This document shows positions 56,060 through 64,000 of a stretch of 64,000 nt of DNA, one piece after another. Location: contig JARFXP010000004.1 in NCBI GenBank assembly GCA_029194675.1, forward strand, positions 411,151 to 475,150, in the 5' to 3' direction. Under the pieces are notes generated by a model. That model had not been told where the DNA came from. It did not search any database and saw nothing but the letters and a program-made list of their open reading frames with translations. Source of the stretch: Nitrospira sp. (GTDB taxonomy: Bacteria; Nitrospirota; Nitrospiria; Nitrospirales; Nitrospiraceae). Position numbers and translations under genes: made by a program. The number at the start of each line of letters is the position of its first letter. Position 1 is the stretch's first letter.

Positions 56060-57538
56060 TCACTCCTGAGTTGGTGCAGACTCTCGCGGACGCATCCATG
56101 AGTAGATCCTTGTGAATTTAACGCTGACAAGGTAGAGGGTGGTCACCCCCAAGATGCTTCCCAGGACCAGCGGAACGGCCCAGAGTTGCCACCAGGGGGC
56201 GTCAGGCGAGGTAGCGTAGGGGCGCGGCCACGCGATATTGACGAATTCAAACACCGACCACAGAAACGCCGCTGTATTGATCAGCAAGCCCCACGCGCCC
56301 AGCTTCAGTTGACCTAACGAGGGGTCCCAACGCCCAGTGAGACGGGTGTAAAGTCCGACGCCCGTGGTCATTGCGAACATGGCGTACAACCCGCCCGTGC
56401 CGAATGCGAGCACCGTGGCGACCGCCTCATCGTTGAGTCCGAAGAGCAATCCGAGCGTGGCCAGCAGCACCGTGAACAGCACGGCATGATGAGGAGCGCC
56501 AGCAGCAGTGACTCGACAGAGGATGGCAGGCATACTTCCTTCGCGAGCCATGGAAAACACGATACGGGAGGTGTACTGAACCATGGACGACCCACAGGCC
56601 AGGAACGCGATCATGACGATCATCAGAAAAGGAGTTTCCGCCCAAACTCCAAAGTTGGCGACAATCACGGGTGTGACAGGATCGGACGCGGCGCTCGTAT
56701 GGAGCAAGGTGTCGCGATTGAAGCTGAGGGTGAGGGCGGCGGAGTTGAAGAGCACCACGCTTCCCACCATGCAGAGAGAGAGGAAGATCGCGCGAGGAAC
56801 CATCCGTTTGGGCTCGTGAGTTTCTTCGGCGATGGTTGAGCAGGCATCGAAGCCGATGAACGCCCAACCGGAAATGGCGAGCGCCGCCAAAAATGCAGCG
56901 GTCTGGCTAGGAGCGGTTCCTGTCCCCAGACGTGCGAACAGTTCGGAGAATTCATGCTGTCGAAAGAAAAGGAACAGCAATAGCGCGACCCCGAACGAGC
57001 CGACGATTTCCGCATAGACCCCCAGGGAAATAAGGAACTTAAAGACTCCGACGTGGACCAGATTGAGGACGGTGCAGATCAGCATGAACACCGCGCCCCA
57101 GATCACGAGTGTGACTCCTGTTCCGCTTCCTGATCCGAAAAAAATCGCCAACCAGATCCCGCCGGTGTAAGCGGTCGTGGTGAGCATCGCGATCGTGGAG
57201 CTGACGTAGATGGCCCCGGCATACGTCCCGGTAGCGACGCCTCCAAGCTGTCTCGCCCATTTGTACGCGCCGCCCGCGATCGGAATCTGCGAGGAGAGCT
57301 CCGCGTACACGGTCGCCACCAGCAACTGCATCACCAGACAGAGCGCCAGAGCTGGGAACCAACCACCGCCTGCGACCACTGTCTGGACACCGATAATGGC
57401 GTACAAGCCTGCAACCGGTGAGACGGTCGCGAATCCGATGGTGAGGCTGTTCCAGAGACTGAGGCTGCGGTTGAGAGTCTGAGGAATAGTGGTAGCGGGA
57501 GCAGGAAAAGTCATAGCCGGACGTTCGTTCGTTACCAT
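56060..57538 (-). CDS. APC-family permease, probable guanidine uptake
   Basis: 492 residues from ATG 57538 (AGAGAGG site seven bases upstream). About twelve membrane helices with the APC hallmarks: SLTIGFATVSPVAGLYAI near the N-terminus, IPIAGGAYKWARQLGG, and STIAEETHEPKRMVPRAI near residue 250. The gene is first after the guanidine-I riboswitch and is followed 88 bp later by the ureohydrolase, so it most likely imports guanidine or a related cation. Confidence 0.88.
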   Translation of the reverse strand: MVTNERPAMTFPAPATTIPQTLNRSLSLWNSLTIGFATVSPVAGLYAIIGVQTVVAGGGWFPALALCLVMQLLVATVYAELSSQIPIAGGAYKWARQLGGVATGTYAGAIYVSSTIAMLTTTAYTGGIWLAIFFGSGSGTGVTLVIWGAVFMLICTVLNLVHVGVFKFLISLGVYAEIVGSFGVALLLFLFFRQHEFSELFARLGTGTAPSQTAAFLAALAISGWAFIGFDACSTIAEETHEPKRMVPRAIFLSLCMVGSVVLFNSAALTLSFNRDTLLHTSAASDPVTPVIVANFGVWAETPFLMIVMIAFLACGSSMVQYTSRIVFSMAREGSMPAILCRVTAAGAPHHAVLFTVLLATLGLLFGLNDEAVATVLAFGTGGLYAMFAMTTGVGLYTRLTGRWDPSLGQLKLGAWGLLINTAAFLWSVFEFVNIAWPRPYATSPDAPWWQLWAVPLVLGSILGVTTLYLVSVKFTRIYSWMRPRESAPTQE

Positions 57539-57649
57539 GACAGACCTCTCTGACATGGCAGCAGGCCTGACTGATCCGGTAGGGAAAGAACTATGGGATG
57601 GAAATCCATAACGAAGCCTCCTGCTCGAAAGGCTAAATCCCCAAAAGGC

Positions 57650-57768
57650 CATGTACCCCAGTACATGATCTCCCGGGCTTTTATCCCTCCGTGGAGCCTC
57701 GTTATGCGAGGCCGGAAACTCTTGGACCAGGCACTCCCACTGAAGGCAGCCGGAACCCTAGTTTCCCT
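57650..57768 (-). promoter_or_regulatory. Guanidine-I riboswitch (ykkC class)
   Basis: On minus the conserved blocks appear in order: CTAGGGTTCCGG (57761 down), CTGGTCCAAGAG (57730-57719), then CACGGAGGGATAAAAGCCCG followed by GGAGAT, ending at 57668. The outer stem GGAAACT with AGTTTCC closes it exactly. A hairpin CATGTAC-TGGG-GTACATG follows at once (57667-57650), with a T-run shortly after, which may be the terminator that guanidine binding prevents. The permease start is about 110 bp downstream. Confidence 0.95.
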
Positions 57769-57881
57769 TTTGGAACGATGTAGGTGCAACCTATTCCTCT
57801 GCCATCCCAAAGTCAAGATCTCTAAAAACACACGGCATCCTCAACATTCGTCGGAGGAACCGATACGTCGACAAGGGGATT

Positions 57882-58103
57882 TTGGGAAAGCCTCTCGGAG
57901 ACCCTTGGTTTCGGACCAACAGACCAGACTATGTACCAGGACGGTGTTCGGCACGGCGGGACGGTTGGGCGCCAGAAAACACTCCACCATGGACAGGAAC
58001 CGGCGTGGTCGCGACTGGAATTATGACAGAACTAGAGGTCGATGAGCTGGAGTCTAAACGTGGAGGCGTACGTATCTACAGGCATGTTTCGGGTAGCCGA
58101 TAG
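57882..58103 (+). CDS. Possible small protein (weak)
   Basis: 73 codons from TTG 57882 with AAGGGG upstream, or part of a longer open frame without a start. The composition (GTGVVATGIMTELEVDELES near the C-terminus) is protein-like, but the family is not recognised and there is no ATG. It lies between the divergent riboswitch and the convergent methyltransferase gene. Treat as tentative. Confidence 0.25.
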   Translation: MGKPLGDPWFRTNRPDYVPGRCSARRDGWAPENTPPWTGTGVVATGIMTELEVDELESKRGGVRIYRHVSGSR

Positions 58104-58124
58104 AGCGAGATTGAGGAGCAAATA

Positions 58125-59564
58125 TCATCGGCAAGCGAAGTGACAGTATTCGATCGGGCTGAGAGGGGCGTTGAGCACCATTGTGATGGCGTCCGCATCG
58201 TAACCAAGTTCTACAAGGTTCGGTAATGCGTTGAAGAGCTCTTCTTCGGTCAAATAAGCCACGGTGTCGGGAATGCCGTTGCCTTTCAGAGAGCGCAGAA
58301 TGGCACTCGACGTCTCTCCTTCTTCAGGCGGCGTATTGGCGTTGAGGGGGAAATCTATCCGGCGACGATAGGAACTTTCGAACGTCTCGTTTAACGCTTT
58401 GATGGTCTTCAACACAAGCCTGTCCTGTTCCCAGGCTTGGAGGCTCGACCCGGCAGATGGATGCGTCGCCAGCAAGTCCATGAGCGTGACCATGTTTGTA
58501 TTCAACGACCGCCCGACGAATTCCCGCTGTGACTCGACCGTCGTATGCTTCATCCCCAGCTGCTTGGCCACGGCCTGAATCAATGCAAAGTTGACCATGA
58601 AGCTGTATTGGCCTCCAAACTGGCCGTAACAGGGTTTCTCGGGATCGTTCAAGACCTTCATATCGGCCGTCCCGGCATCGAAGGCGCTGAAGCCGATTGC
58701 GTCGGGCGCCAGGAGACGCATGGCCTCCTTCAGAGTTGCGAAGGCGCCGACGTTCACCGGCACCAAGACATCTTGGTCAATGGACTGCAGAAATTCCGCG
58801 ATCGTTTTCCGATAGGGCACGTCTTTCCATTCAATTTTGCGGTATTCTCTTTCCCAGACCAGCTCATCGAGAAAGGGAGGGAAGGTCTTGAGCGTTGCAA
58901 GATTCTTCCCCTGAAACGCCCGGACGAACGCCGACCAATCCTGAATCGTGGCATGGAGCGATTCGCTGAGGTTGGGACGGAGATATTCTTCTTCGACTTC
59001 GCCCCCATGTTTCACCAACAATTTGGTCGGGAGATCGTTCCACAGCTCATTGCAGAAGATTCGATCGACGGTCGCTTCGGCCACGCCCACCACATGCTCG
59101 ATCGAAGCGCAATGGCTGTCCACACGATCCCGATGCACCGCCAGATCCGGATGTGCCAGAGCCATGTCCAACACCGGCTGTTCCCAGTCGACCATGACGT
59201 ACCGAACCCGTCGATAGATCGTGTTCTGCCTGTCGAGGGTCTTGAGATGGCTGAGGAAACAGGCGGCGAGATTCCCGTTCCCCGGCCCAAGCTCCAGGAC
59301 CGTCAAGCATGATTCGTCATTCGTTATCCGGTCGGCAGGCGACGGGTGACGATTCCCAGCCTTATCGCGCTTCGTGACGCGCTCGAAATAATCGGCCGCC
59401 AGCGCATGGGCGAGACGGAAGTCCGCGGACGCAAAGGTCTGGTAATAGGATCGAAGTTTGTCTCCCCGCAGCCCATAGAAGAGCTGGTTGAGATGGGTCT
59501 GCCACTGATCAAGCGGCTTGTATTCACCGATCAGCTGTGGAAGGGCGTCGGCATCTTGCAACAT
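58125..59564 (-). CDS. MidA-like SAM-dependent methyltransferase (COG1565)
   Basis: 479 residues. The SAM loop is VLELGPGNGNLAACFL (about residue 91). The block RIFCNELWNDLPTKLLVKHG matches the NEFFDALP block of the MidA/NDUFAF7 family, whose mitochondrial member methylates an Arg of complex I. The protein is longer than usual, with an extra ~120-residue C-terminal part. Only a weak GTGAGAG site precedes the ATG. A role in complex I maturation is possible by family, not shown by context. Confidence 0.72.
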   Translation of the reverse strand: MLQDADALPQLIGEYKPLDQWQTHLNQLFYGLRGDKLRSYYQTFASADFRLAHALAADYFERVTKRDKAGNRHPSPADRITNDESCLTVLELGPGNGNLAACFLSHLKTLDRQNTIYRRVRYVMVDWEQPVLDMALAHPDLAVHRDRVDSHCASIEHVVGVAEATVDRIFCNELWNDLPTKLLVKHGGEVEEEYLRPNLSESLHATIQDWSAFVRAFQGKNLATLKTFPPFLDELVWEREYRKIEWKDVPYRKTIAEFLQSIDQDVLVPVNVGAFATLKEAMRLLAPDAIGFSAFDAGTADMKVLNDPEKPCYGQFGGQYSFMVNFALIQAVAKQLGMKHTTVESQREFVGRSLNTNMVTLMDLLATHPSAGSSLQAWEQDRLVLKTIKALNETFESSYRRRIDFPLNANTPPEEGETSSAILRSLKGNGIPDTVAYLTEEELFNALPNLVELGYDADAITMVLNAPLSPIEYCHFACR

Positions 59565-59724
59565 ACTCTCACGGTCACCGGTAACGGATTGACGAATAGA
59601 CCATACAGTGGGCGAAATCCTAACAGAAGCCCGGAAAACGCCGCAATGGGCAACTTGCTCGATGGTTTGTGATGGTCTTGATGGTTTATTGACAGCGTCG
59701 CCTCAAGAGGTGTAGCAGACAGTC

Positions 59725-60288
59725 ATGATGAACAACGGCCTGCGACTGGGCGGAATCGTGATGGCAGGGTCCCTCCTGTGGTGTCAAGCGGCTGTAGCTG
59801 AAGATCTGCCCCTCACCGAAGACGTACCGATCTCCGAGTTTCAAAACCGCACCGATGACGTCAAGGCCTACGATTTCGATGCGCCCCCACAGGGCATGTT
59901 TCGCTCCATTGCTTTGGCGGAAGATTTTGAAGAGCGGCTGGGATTTCAGCGCACTCACGAAATCGTGCCGGTCAAACCCACCGAACGGTTCGCTCCGGAC
60001 GTCCCGGCTATTTTTATCGTGTTCTCGCTCCATCAACACTATCAAGGCTTCAAGGTCTTCGCCCGTTGCAGGCCCGAGAAAGTAGCCGACGTCGCACCCG
60101 AGACCATCGTCAGCGAAGACGCCATGCACATCGCCTTGGAAGATGACAGCGGTTACCTCAAACTGTCTCCCCCAAAGGGCGGTTGGAAGCCCGGTCAATA
60201 CAAGATCGAGATCCATGTGGGCGAACAGGTCAACGAGACGAGTTTGATGGGCACGATGCGTTTCACCATCGCGGCGCCTGGCAGGTAG
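59725..60288 (+). CDS. Exported hypothetical protein
   Basis: 187 residues with a signal peptide (residues 1-25, QAAVAED). The mature part is beta-rich: VPAIFIVFSLHQHYQGFKVF near residue 98 and GWKPGQYKIEIHVGEQVNET near residue 153, the latter typical of small immunoglobulin-like periplasmic domains that resemble chaperone or stress proteins. Family not recognised. It is upstream of the glycosyltransferase group on the same strand, with about 120 bp between. Confidence 0.7.
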   Translation: MMNNGLRLGGIVMAGSLLWCQAAVAEDLPLTEDVPISEFQNRTDDVKAYDFDAPPQGMFRSIALAEDFEERLGFQRTHEIVPVKPTERFAPDVPAIFIVFSLHQHYQGFKVFARCRPEKVADVAPETIVSEDAMHIALEDDSGYLKLSPPKGGWKPGQYKIEIHVGEQVNETSLMGTMRFTIAAPGR

Positions 60289-60409
60289 TTGGATCGATTC
60301 TCACGCATTCAACTCATGGTCGCCAAGCGTTTGACCCACCCTCGACCTTCCGTTAGAATGCGCGCCTGACCAATCAGCTGTCCGGCCGTTGTTGGAGTTT
60401 TTGCGTACC

Positions 60410-61144
60410 ATGACGCCGTCATCCAGTCTGTGGGCCTCTGTCATCATCCCGATCAAGGATGAACGAGAAAACCTGTCTCCGCTCATGGTAAGCCTGCTGA
60501 AAGTCATGGATTCACACGAGCTGTCACGCTCCCGCCCTTACGAGATACTCTTCGTTGACGATGGGAGCAGCGACGGCAGCAGCGACGAGCTGGACCGATT
60601 GGCACGCGAACATTCCAACGTGCGGGTGTTCCACTTCGACCGAAATTACGGCAAGACCTGCGCGCTTGAAGCCGGCTTTCATCAATCTTCCGGCGAGATC
60701 ATCATCCAGATCGACGGCGATCTCCAACAAGACACCCAAGATATCTTGAAACTGCTCCCTTATACGGCGTCGCACGACGTGGTCTGTGGGTGGAGGCAGC
60801 AACGGCAGGACGGCCTAGTGAGGAAGCTCTCCTCATTGACCGCCAACCGCATACGGAATAGCTTCACACATGACGGCATACACGACACGGCATGCCCGCT
60901 CAAGATTTTCCGACGGCCTGTCCTGGAGCGCATCCGACTCTTTGAGGGGATGCACCGCTTCTTTCCCGCGCTGGCTTTGATGCATGGATTCACTGTGACG
61001 GAGGTGCCGGTCAGGCATTATCCACGCATCCATGGAGTGTCCAAGTACGGTATGGGCAACCGCCTGTTCAAATCACTCTATGATCTGATCGCGGTTCGAT
61101 GGATGCAGGATCGCGTGTTGCTCTACAAATTCCGTGACGAGTGA
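60410..61144 (+). CDS. GT2 family glycosyltransferase (ArnC/DPM-like)
   Basis: 244 residues from ATG 60410; TTG 60389 would add seven residues. The GT2 fold is clear: SVIIPIKDERENLSPLM, EILFVDDGSSDGSSDEL (DxD-type nucleotide site), and IDGDLQQDTQDI. The sugar-acceptor part includes RNSFTHDGIHDTACPLKIFR. It resembles enzymes that load a sugar on undecaprenyl phosphate, but without the two C-terminal membrane helices of ArnC. It is the first of three genes that look like a lipid-linked sugar transfer unit. Confidence 0.85.
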   Translation: MTPSSSLWASVIIPIKDERENLSPLMVSLLKVMDSHELSRSRPYEILFVDDGSSDGSSDELDRLAREHSNVRVFHFDRNYGKTCALEAGFHQSSGEIIIQIDGDLQQDTQDILKLLPYTASHDVVCGWRQQRQDGLVRKLSSLTANRIRNSFTHDGIHDTACPLKIFRRPVLERIRLFEGMHRFFPALALMHGFTVTEVPVRHYPRIHGVSKYGMGNRLFKSLYDLIAVRWMQDRVLLYKFRDE

Positions 61145-61216
61145 CATGCGTTGATTCGTTTCAGATGGTCCCCTGCACAATACCAGACGTGATGACACCT
61201 TCCTCCCGACCACCTC

Positions 61217-61507
61217 ATGAGTACTGAGACAATCTGGATCGGTATCGGCTTCTTCGGCCAAGGGCTCTTTTTTGGTCGTTGGGTGATTCAGTGGATCGCA
61301 TCCGAGCGGAGCGCCGAAAGCCGCGTCCCCATCGCTTTCTGGTATATGAGTCTCATTGGAGGGTTGATTACGCTCACCTACGCGATCTACCGCATGGACC
61401 CTGTGTTTATCTCAGGGCAAGGGGTCGGGACGGTCGTGTATCTGCGCAACCTAGTCCTCATTCACCGTGCGAATCGCACCAATGACCAGGCTCGGCCGGC
61501 AGCATGA
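61217..61507 (+). CDS. LAB_N-domain membrane protein
   Basis: 96 residues, three membrane helices. It matches the lipid-A-biosynthesis N-terminal domain: GFFGQGLFFGRWVIQWIASE, then SRVPIAFWYMSLIGGLITL and GQGVGTVVYLRNLVLIHR. The domain is found alone or fused to glycosyltransferases. Its stop overlaps the next gene's start (ATGA). Confidence 0.88.
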   Translation: MSTETIWIGIGFFGQGLFFGRWVIQWIASERSAESRVPIAFWYMSLIGGLITLTYAIYRMDPVFISGQGVGTVVYLRNLVLIHRANRTNDQARPAA

Positions 61508-63327
61508 GAGACTGCGACACCAACGGCCATACCGGGCCTTCCATCACGCGCGAGCAACAGCCACATCCGGCCATGGATCGTACCCCATCGCAACCAATAC
61601 AGCTGCTGCTCCTTCTGCTTCTGTCCTGTCTGCTTTTCTTCCTGAATCTCGGCGGTATGGGTCTGACAGATCGTGACGAAGGTCGCAATGCCGAAGCCGG
61701 GCGAGAAATGTTCGCCTCCGGCGATCTGGTCACCCCGACCTTTAATGGTGAGCTGCGCGTCGCCAAACCGGTGTTCGTGTATTGGCTGATGACGCTGTCG
61801 TACCATCTGTTCGGCGTGAACGAGTTTGCGGCACGGGCACCCTCCGCTCTGTTCGGGGTGGCCTTGATCCTGATGCACTACCTGTTTCTTTCCCGGCTGC
61901 GCGGCTCGACCGTCGGGCTGTTCGGCGCTTTGATGTTGTTGCTGAACATCGAGATGCTGGCGCTGGGACGCATGGCGATCACCGATAGTGTCTTGATCTT
62001 CTTTACCACCCTGTCACTCTACGGATTTTGGCTCGGGATCCACGAACCAGGCCGAGGGCGCCATTGGATCTGGGCATTTTATGCCGGCATGGCCTTGGCG
62101 ACCTTAACGAAAGGGCCGGTAGGCTTCGCCGTTCCCCTGATCACGGCTCTCTTGTACCTCGCTGCCAGCCGACAGTGGTTGGTGTTTTGGGAGAGAGGCG
62201 CGCCCATCGCCGGCACCTTGCTCTTCCTGACCCTCGCAGGTCCCTGGTATATAACCATGGTCCTCATCCATGGGGATGCCTACTCCTCTCAAGCAAAGGT
62301 CCACACAGTGGGGCGATTCCTCGCTCCAATGGAAGGGCATGGAGGCGGATGGTGGTTCTATTTCCCCGTCATGCTGCTTGGTTTTTACCCTTGGAGCGCC
62401 TTCCTACCGGTAGGGTTGTTTCAAGCCTATCAGAGCTGGCGAGCATCTCGCGCGATGGTGAGCCATCAAAACGAATCACGTGAATCGTGGAAGCCATTAG
62501 GTTCCGGCGATGAGTTGGAATGGTTCGCGGGGTTGTGGATCATCGGTGTGTTCATCTTTTTTAGTCTTTCATCCACTCGCCTCCCCCACTATATCGGTCC
62601 CTTGTTTCCGGCCTGCGCTCTCTTGGCTGCTTCGTATTGGGCCCGAGGGTTAACAGATTCCTCGACACGGGGCCTGCGCGGGTCGATCCACTTCATGATG
62701 GGGATCGGCTATCTCTTAGCGATCGGGCTTGCGTGCGCCCCTTCTCTGTTCAGCAAATTCTCCGGGAAGATGGTCAAAGAGTTTCCGCTCGCCACTCAAT
62801 TCGATCTGGGCATCGGTCCTTACGTCGGCGCAGCGATCATCGTAGTCTCGATGGGGCTGATCGGATATTTCGGGTTGAACGACAACAGACGCGGCATCGC
62901 CTTCGGGGTGGCCGGCGGCGCGCTGGCGAGTGTGTTTCTTGTCGCTATTCTGACGGTCCTTCCAGGACTCAACCGATACGCGATTGCGCCGCCGCAAGAA
63001 TTGGCCTATGCAGCGGGGTTGAACCTGAATCCGACCGACCAACTGATCGCGTTCAGTTCGACCAGACCGTCCATCGCCTTCTACGCGAGGCGAACGGTGA
63101 CCTTTATCCCAGCCGGAGAAATCGACCGGCTGCGTACGGCTCTGGGCAAAGGAGGCCGGACGATGATCCTCCTCCCGGAATACTCCCAAGATGCCTTGCC
63201 GAAGGAAGCCGCTGACTTTCAGCCGATTCTCAAGCGCTACGGCTACGTCTTGTTGGGCAATCAACAGATGGTTCCTCAGAGTCCGGATGCTGCTTCGCCA
63301 ACCCCGTCCAAGGCCTTTGGTCACTGA
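61504..63327 (+). CDS. GT39-family glycosyltransferase (ArnT-like)
   Basis: 607 residues with about eleven membrane helices. The family marks are visible: GLTDRDEGRNAEAGREM (catalytic Asp-Glu) after the first helix, LRVAKPVFVYWLMTLSYHLF, and STRLPHYIGPLFPACALLAA. The C-terminal ~120 residues form a soluble periplasmic domain. It would transfer a sugar from undecaprenyl phosphate to lipid A or another acceptor, taking the product of the GT2 enzyme upstream. Start choice: ATG at 61504 couples it to the LAB_N gene; a later ATG (61573) is possible. Confidence 0.88.
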   Translation: MRDCDTNGHTGPSITREQQPHPAMDRTPSQPIQLLLLLLLSCLLFFLNLGGMGLTDRDEGRNAEAGREMFASGDLVTPTFNGELRVAKPVFVYWLMTLSYHLFGVNEFAARAPSALFGVALILMHYLFLSRLRGSTVGLFGALMLLLNIEMLALGRMAITDSVLIFFTTLSLYGFWLGIHEPGRGRHWIWAFYAGMALATLTKGPVGFAVPLITALLYLAASRQWLVFWERGAPIAGTLLFLTLAGPWYITMVLIHGDAYSSQAKVHTVGRFLAPMEGHGGGWWFYFPVMLLGFYPWSAFLPVGLFQAYQSWRASRAMVSHQNESRESWKPLGSGDELEWFAGLWIIGVFIFFSLSSTRLPHYIGPLFPACALLAASYWARGLTDSSTRGLRGSIHFMMGIGYLLAIGLACAPSLFSKFSGKMVKEFPLATQFDLGIGPYVGAAIIVVSMGLIGYFGLNDNRRGIAFGVAGGALASVFLVAILTVLPGLNRYAIAPPQELAYAAGLNLNPTDQLIAFSSTRPSIAFYARRTVTFIPAGEIDRLRTALGKGGRTMILLPEYSQDALPKEAADFQPILKRYGYVLLGNQQMVPQSPDAASPTPSKAFGH

Positions 63328-63693
63328 CCTGAATCGCGGCTTCTTTCGCGAATGCTGTCCCGAGGATGATTGACGATTGCGTCAGTGCTCCAACGAAATA
63401 TCTGGCCAAGGGATCACCGCTCAACTCCGCAAACCCGGCGCACGCTGGGCCGACGTTACCACGGCTGAGACACCGATAAGGGCTGCGTAAACGTCGAGCG
63501 AAGCGGGTTCAGGACATTGTGGCGCCTGTACTGGACAAGCGATCGGTGAAGGCCATACACTTCGGAATCAAAATCTCGTCCACGTCTGTCGCTCGACGCC
63601 CTGTTTCAGCCAAGTCGAGAGGCGTGGGTCGGTTCCTCTACGCCCCTTATGGGTGTGCAGTCGGGTATCGGTGGCCCGGTGTAGGAGGGAGTC
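63328..63693. other. 366 bp with no gene seen
   Basis: No coding frame or clear repeat. It holds the leader of the MASE1 gene with its AGGAGGGA site at 63683-63690. Confidence 0.5.
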
Positions 63694-64000
63694 GTGACGG
63701 AAACCCGCTCCACCGACGGATGGCTGCGGTGGTTGGCTTTGGTGGTGGCCCTTGCCGCCCTGTACGTCGTCACGGCTCGGCTTGGTCTGATGCTCGCCCT
63801 GCCGCCGGAGAACAAGGCGACGGCGGTGTGGCCCCCTTCGGGCATCGCCTTGGCCGCTTTACTGTTGTTCAGTCATCGGATCTGGCCCGGCGTCTGGCTG
63901 GGGGCATTTCTGGCGAACCTCTGGGACGGCTTCAGCACGGCCACCCCGTTCCCCCTGTCGGCTCACCTGTTCGTGTCGGCGGGCATCGCCACCGGCTCCA
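63694..64000 (+). CDS. MASE1-domain sensor protein, N-terminal part (runs off right edge)
   Basis: GTG 63694, with AGGAGGGA three to ten bases upstream, opens a frame that continues beyond the window (102 codons). It begins with a hydrophobic helix and shows the MASE1 pattern: ARLGLMLALPPENKATAVWP followed by PSGIALAAL and IWPGVWLGAFLANLWDG. MASE1 is an eight-helix sensory membrane domain found in front of histidine kinases, GGDEF or EAL domains. Which output it carries cannot be seen. Confidence 0.85.
   Translation, partial: MTETRSTDGWLRWLALVVALAALYVVTARLGLMLALPPENKATAVWPPSGIALAALLLFSHRIWPGVWLGAFLANLWDGFSTATPFPLSAHLFVSAGIATGS

Noticed and set aside
57532..57831. 99-codon minus frame over the riboswitch
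   Set aside because: Covers the aptamer, whose RNA signature fully explains the sequence.

Overview
The window looks like a chromosomal segment of a Nitrospira-like bacterium (phylum Nitrospirota). This is an inference from gene content, not a database result. The supporting content is a guanidine-I riboswitch, permease and ureohydrolase locus of the kind described in comammox Nitrospira, an Anbu / ATP-grasp / alpha-E / transglutaminase locus, heme-c sensor and OmpA-type envelope genes, and moderately high GC with GTG starts. No rRNA, CRISPR array or convincing tRNA was seen.

Layout. 1-3.1 kb: the start of a beta-helix protein (runs off the left edge), a CpoB-like TPR protein, a DUF2726 protein and anmK. 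3.1-15.9 kb: a zinc/manganese-type ABC transporter (binding protein, ATPase, permease) split by a ~10 kb accessory island between the ATPase and the permease. The island holds two IS5-family elements, a 5'-truncated and IS-interrupted Rhs/YD gene, a TPR protein, a small inverted-repeat element, a frameshifted WD40 lipoprotein, an orphan Rhs C-terminal tip followed by a candidate immunity gene, and a decayed IS1380-like transposase. 16-17.5 kb: an outer-membrane barrel, a GNAT protein, a 59-residue zinc-ribbon protein and a MITE.

17.5-29.2 kb, minus strand: eight tightly packed, mostly overlapping genes. In transcription order they are a HAD-hemerythrin fusion, a gluconate-2-dehydrogenase subunit-3-like protein, a GMC oxidoreductase, a GDPD-like beta-sandwich protein, a nucleoside-phosphorylase-like protein, an unrecognised Cys-containing protein, a HAD-amidohydrolase fusion and a cytoplasmic subtilase. 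I do not recognise this combination. It is the best candidate here for an undescribed system.

30-41 kb: an RluA-family pseudouridine synthase, then the Anbu locus arranged convergently. ATP-grasp and alpha-E genes are on plus; the Anbu protease and a 1115-residue transglutaminase are on minus. The junction between the halves holds what look like integron gene cassettes with attC-like sites and no visible integrase, plus a MITE. 41-46.3 kb: a heme-c sensor protein and the F1 ATP synthase genes atpH, atpA, atpD and atpC, with no gamma-subunit gene between atpA and atpD. 46.5-54 kb: a DUF1348 protein, two tandem OmpA-type lipoproteins with duplicated leaders, mscL, a DUF481 protein, an MscS-type channel and an AsmA protein.

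54-58 kb: an AbrB-Doc toxin-antitoxin pair and the guanidine locus. 58-64 kb: a MidA-like methyltransferase, a secreted hypothetical, a GT2 / LAB_N / GT39 lipid-A-glycosylation type group, and the start of a MASE1 sensor protein that runs off the right edge.
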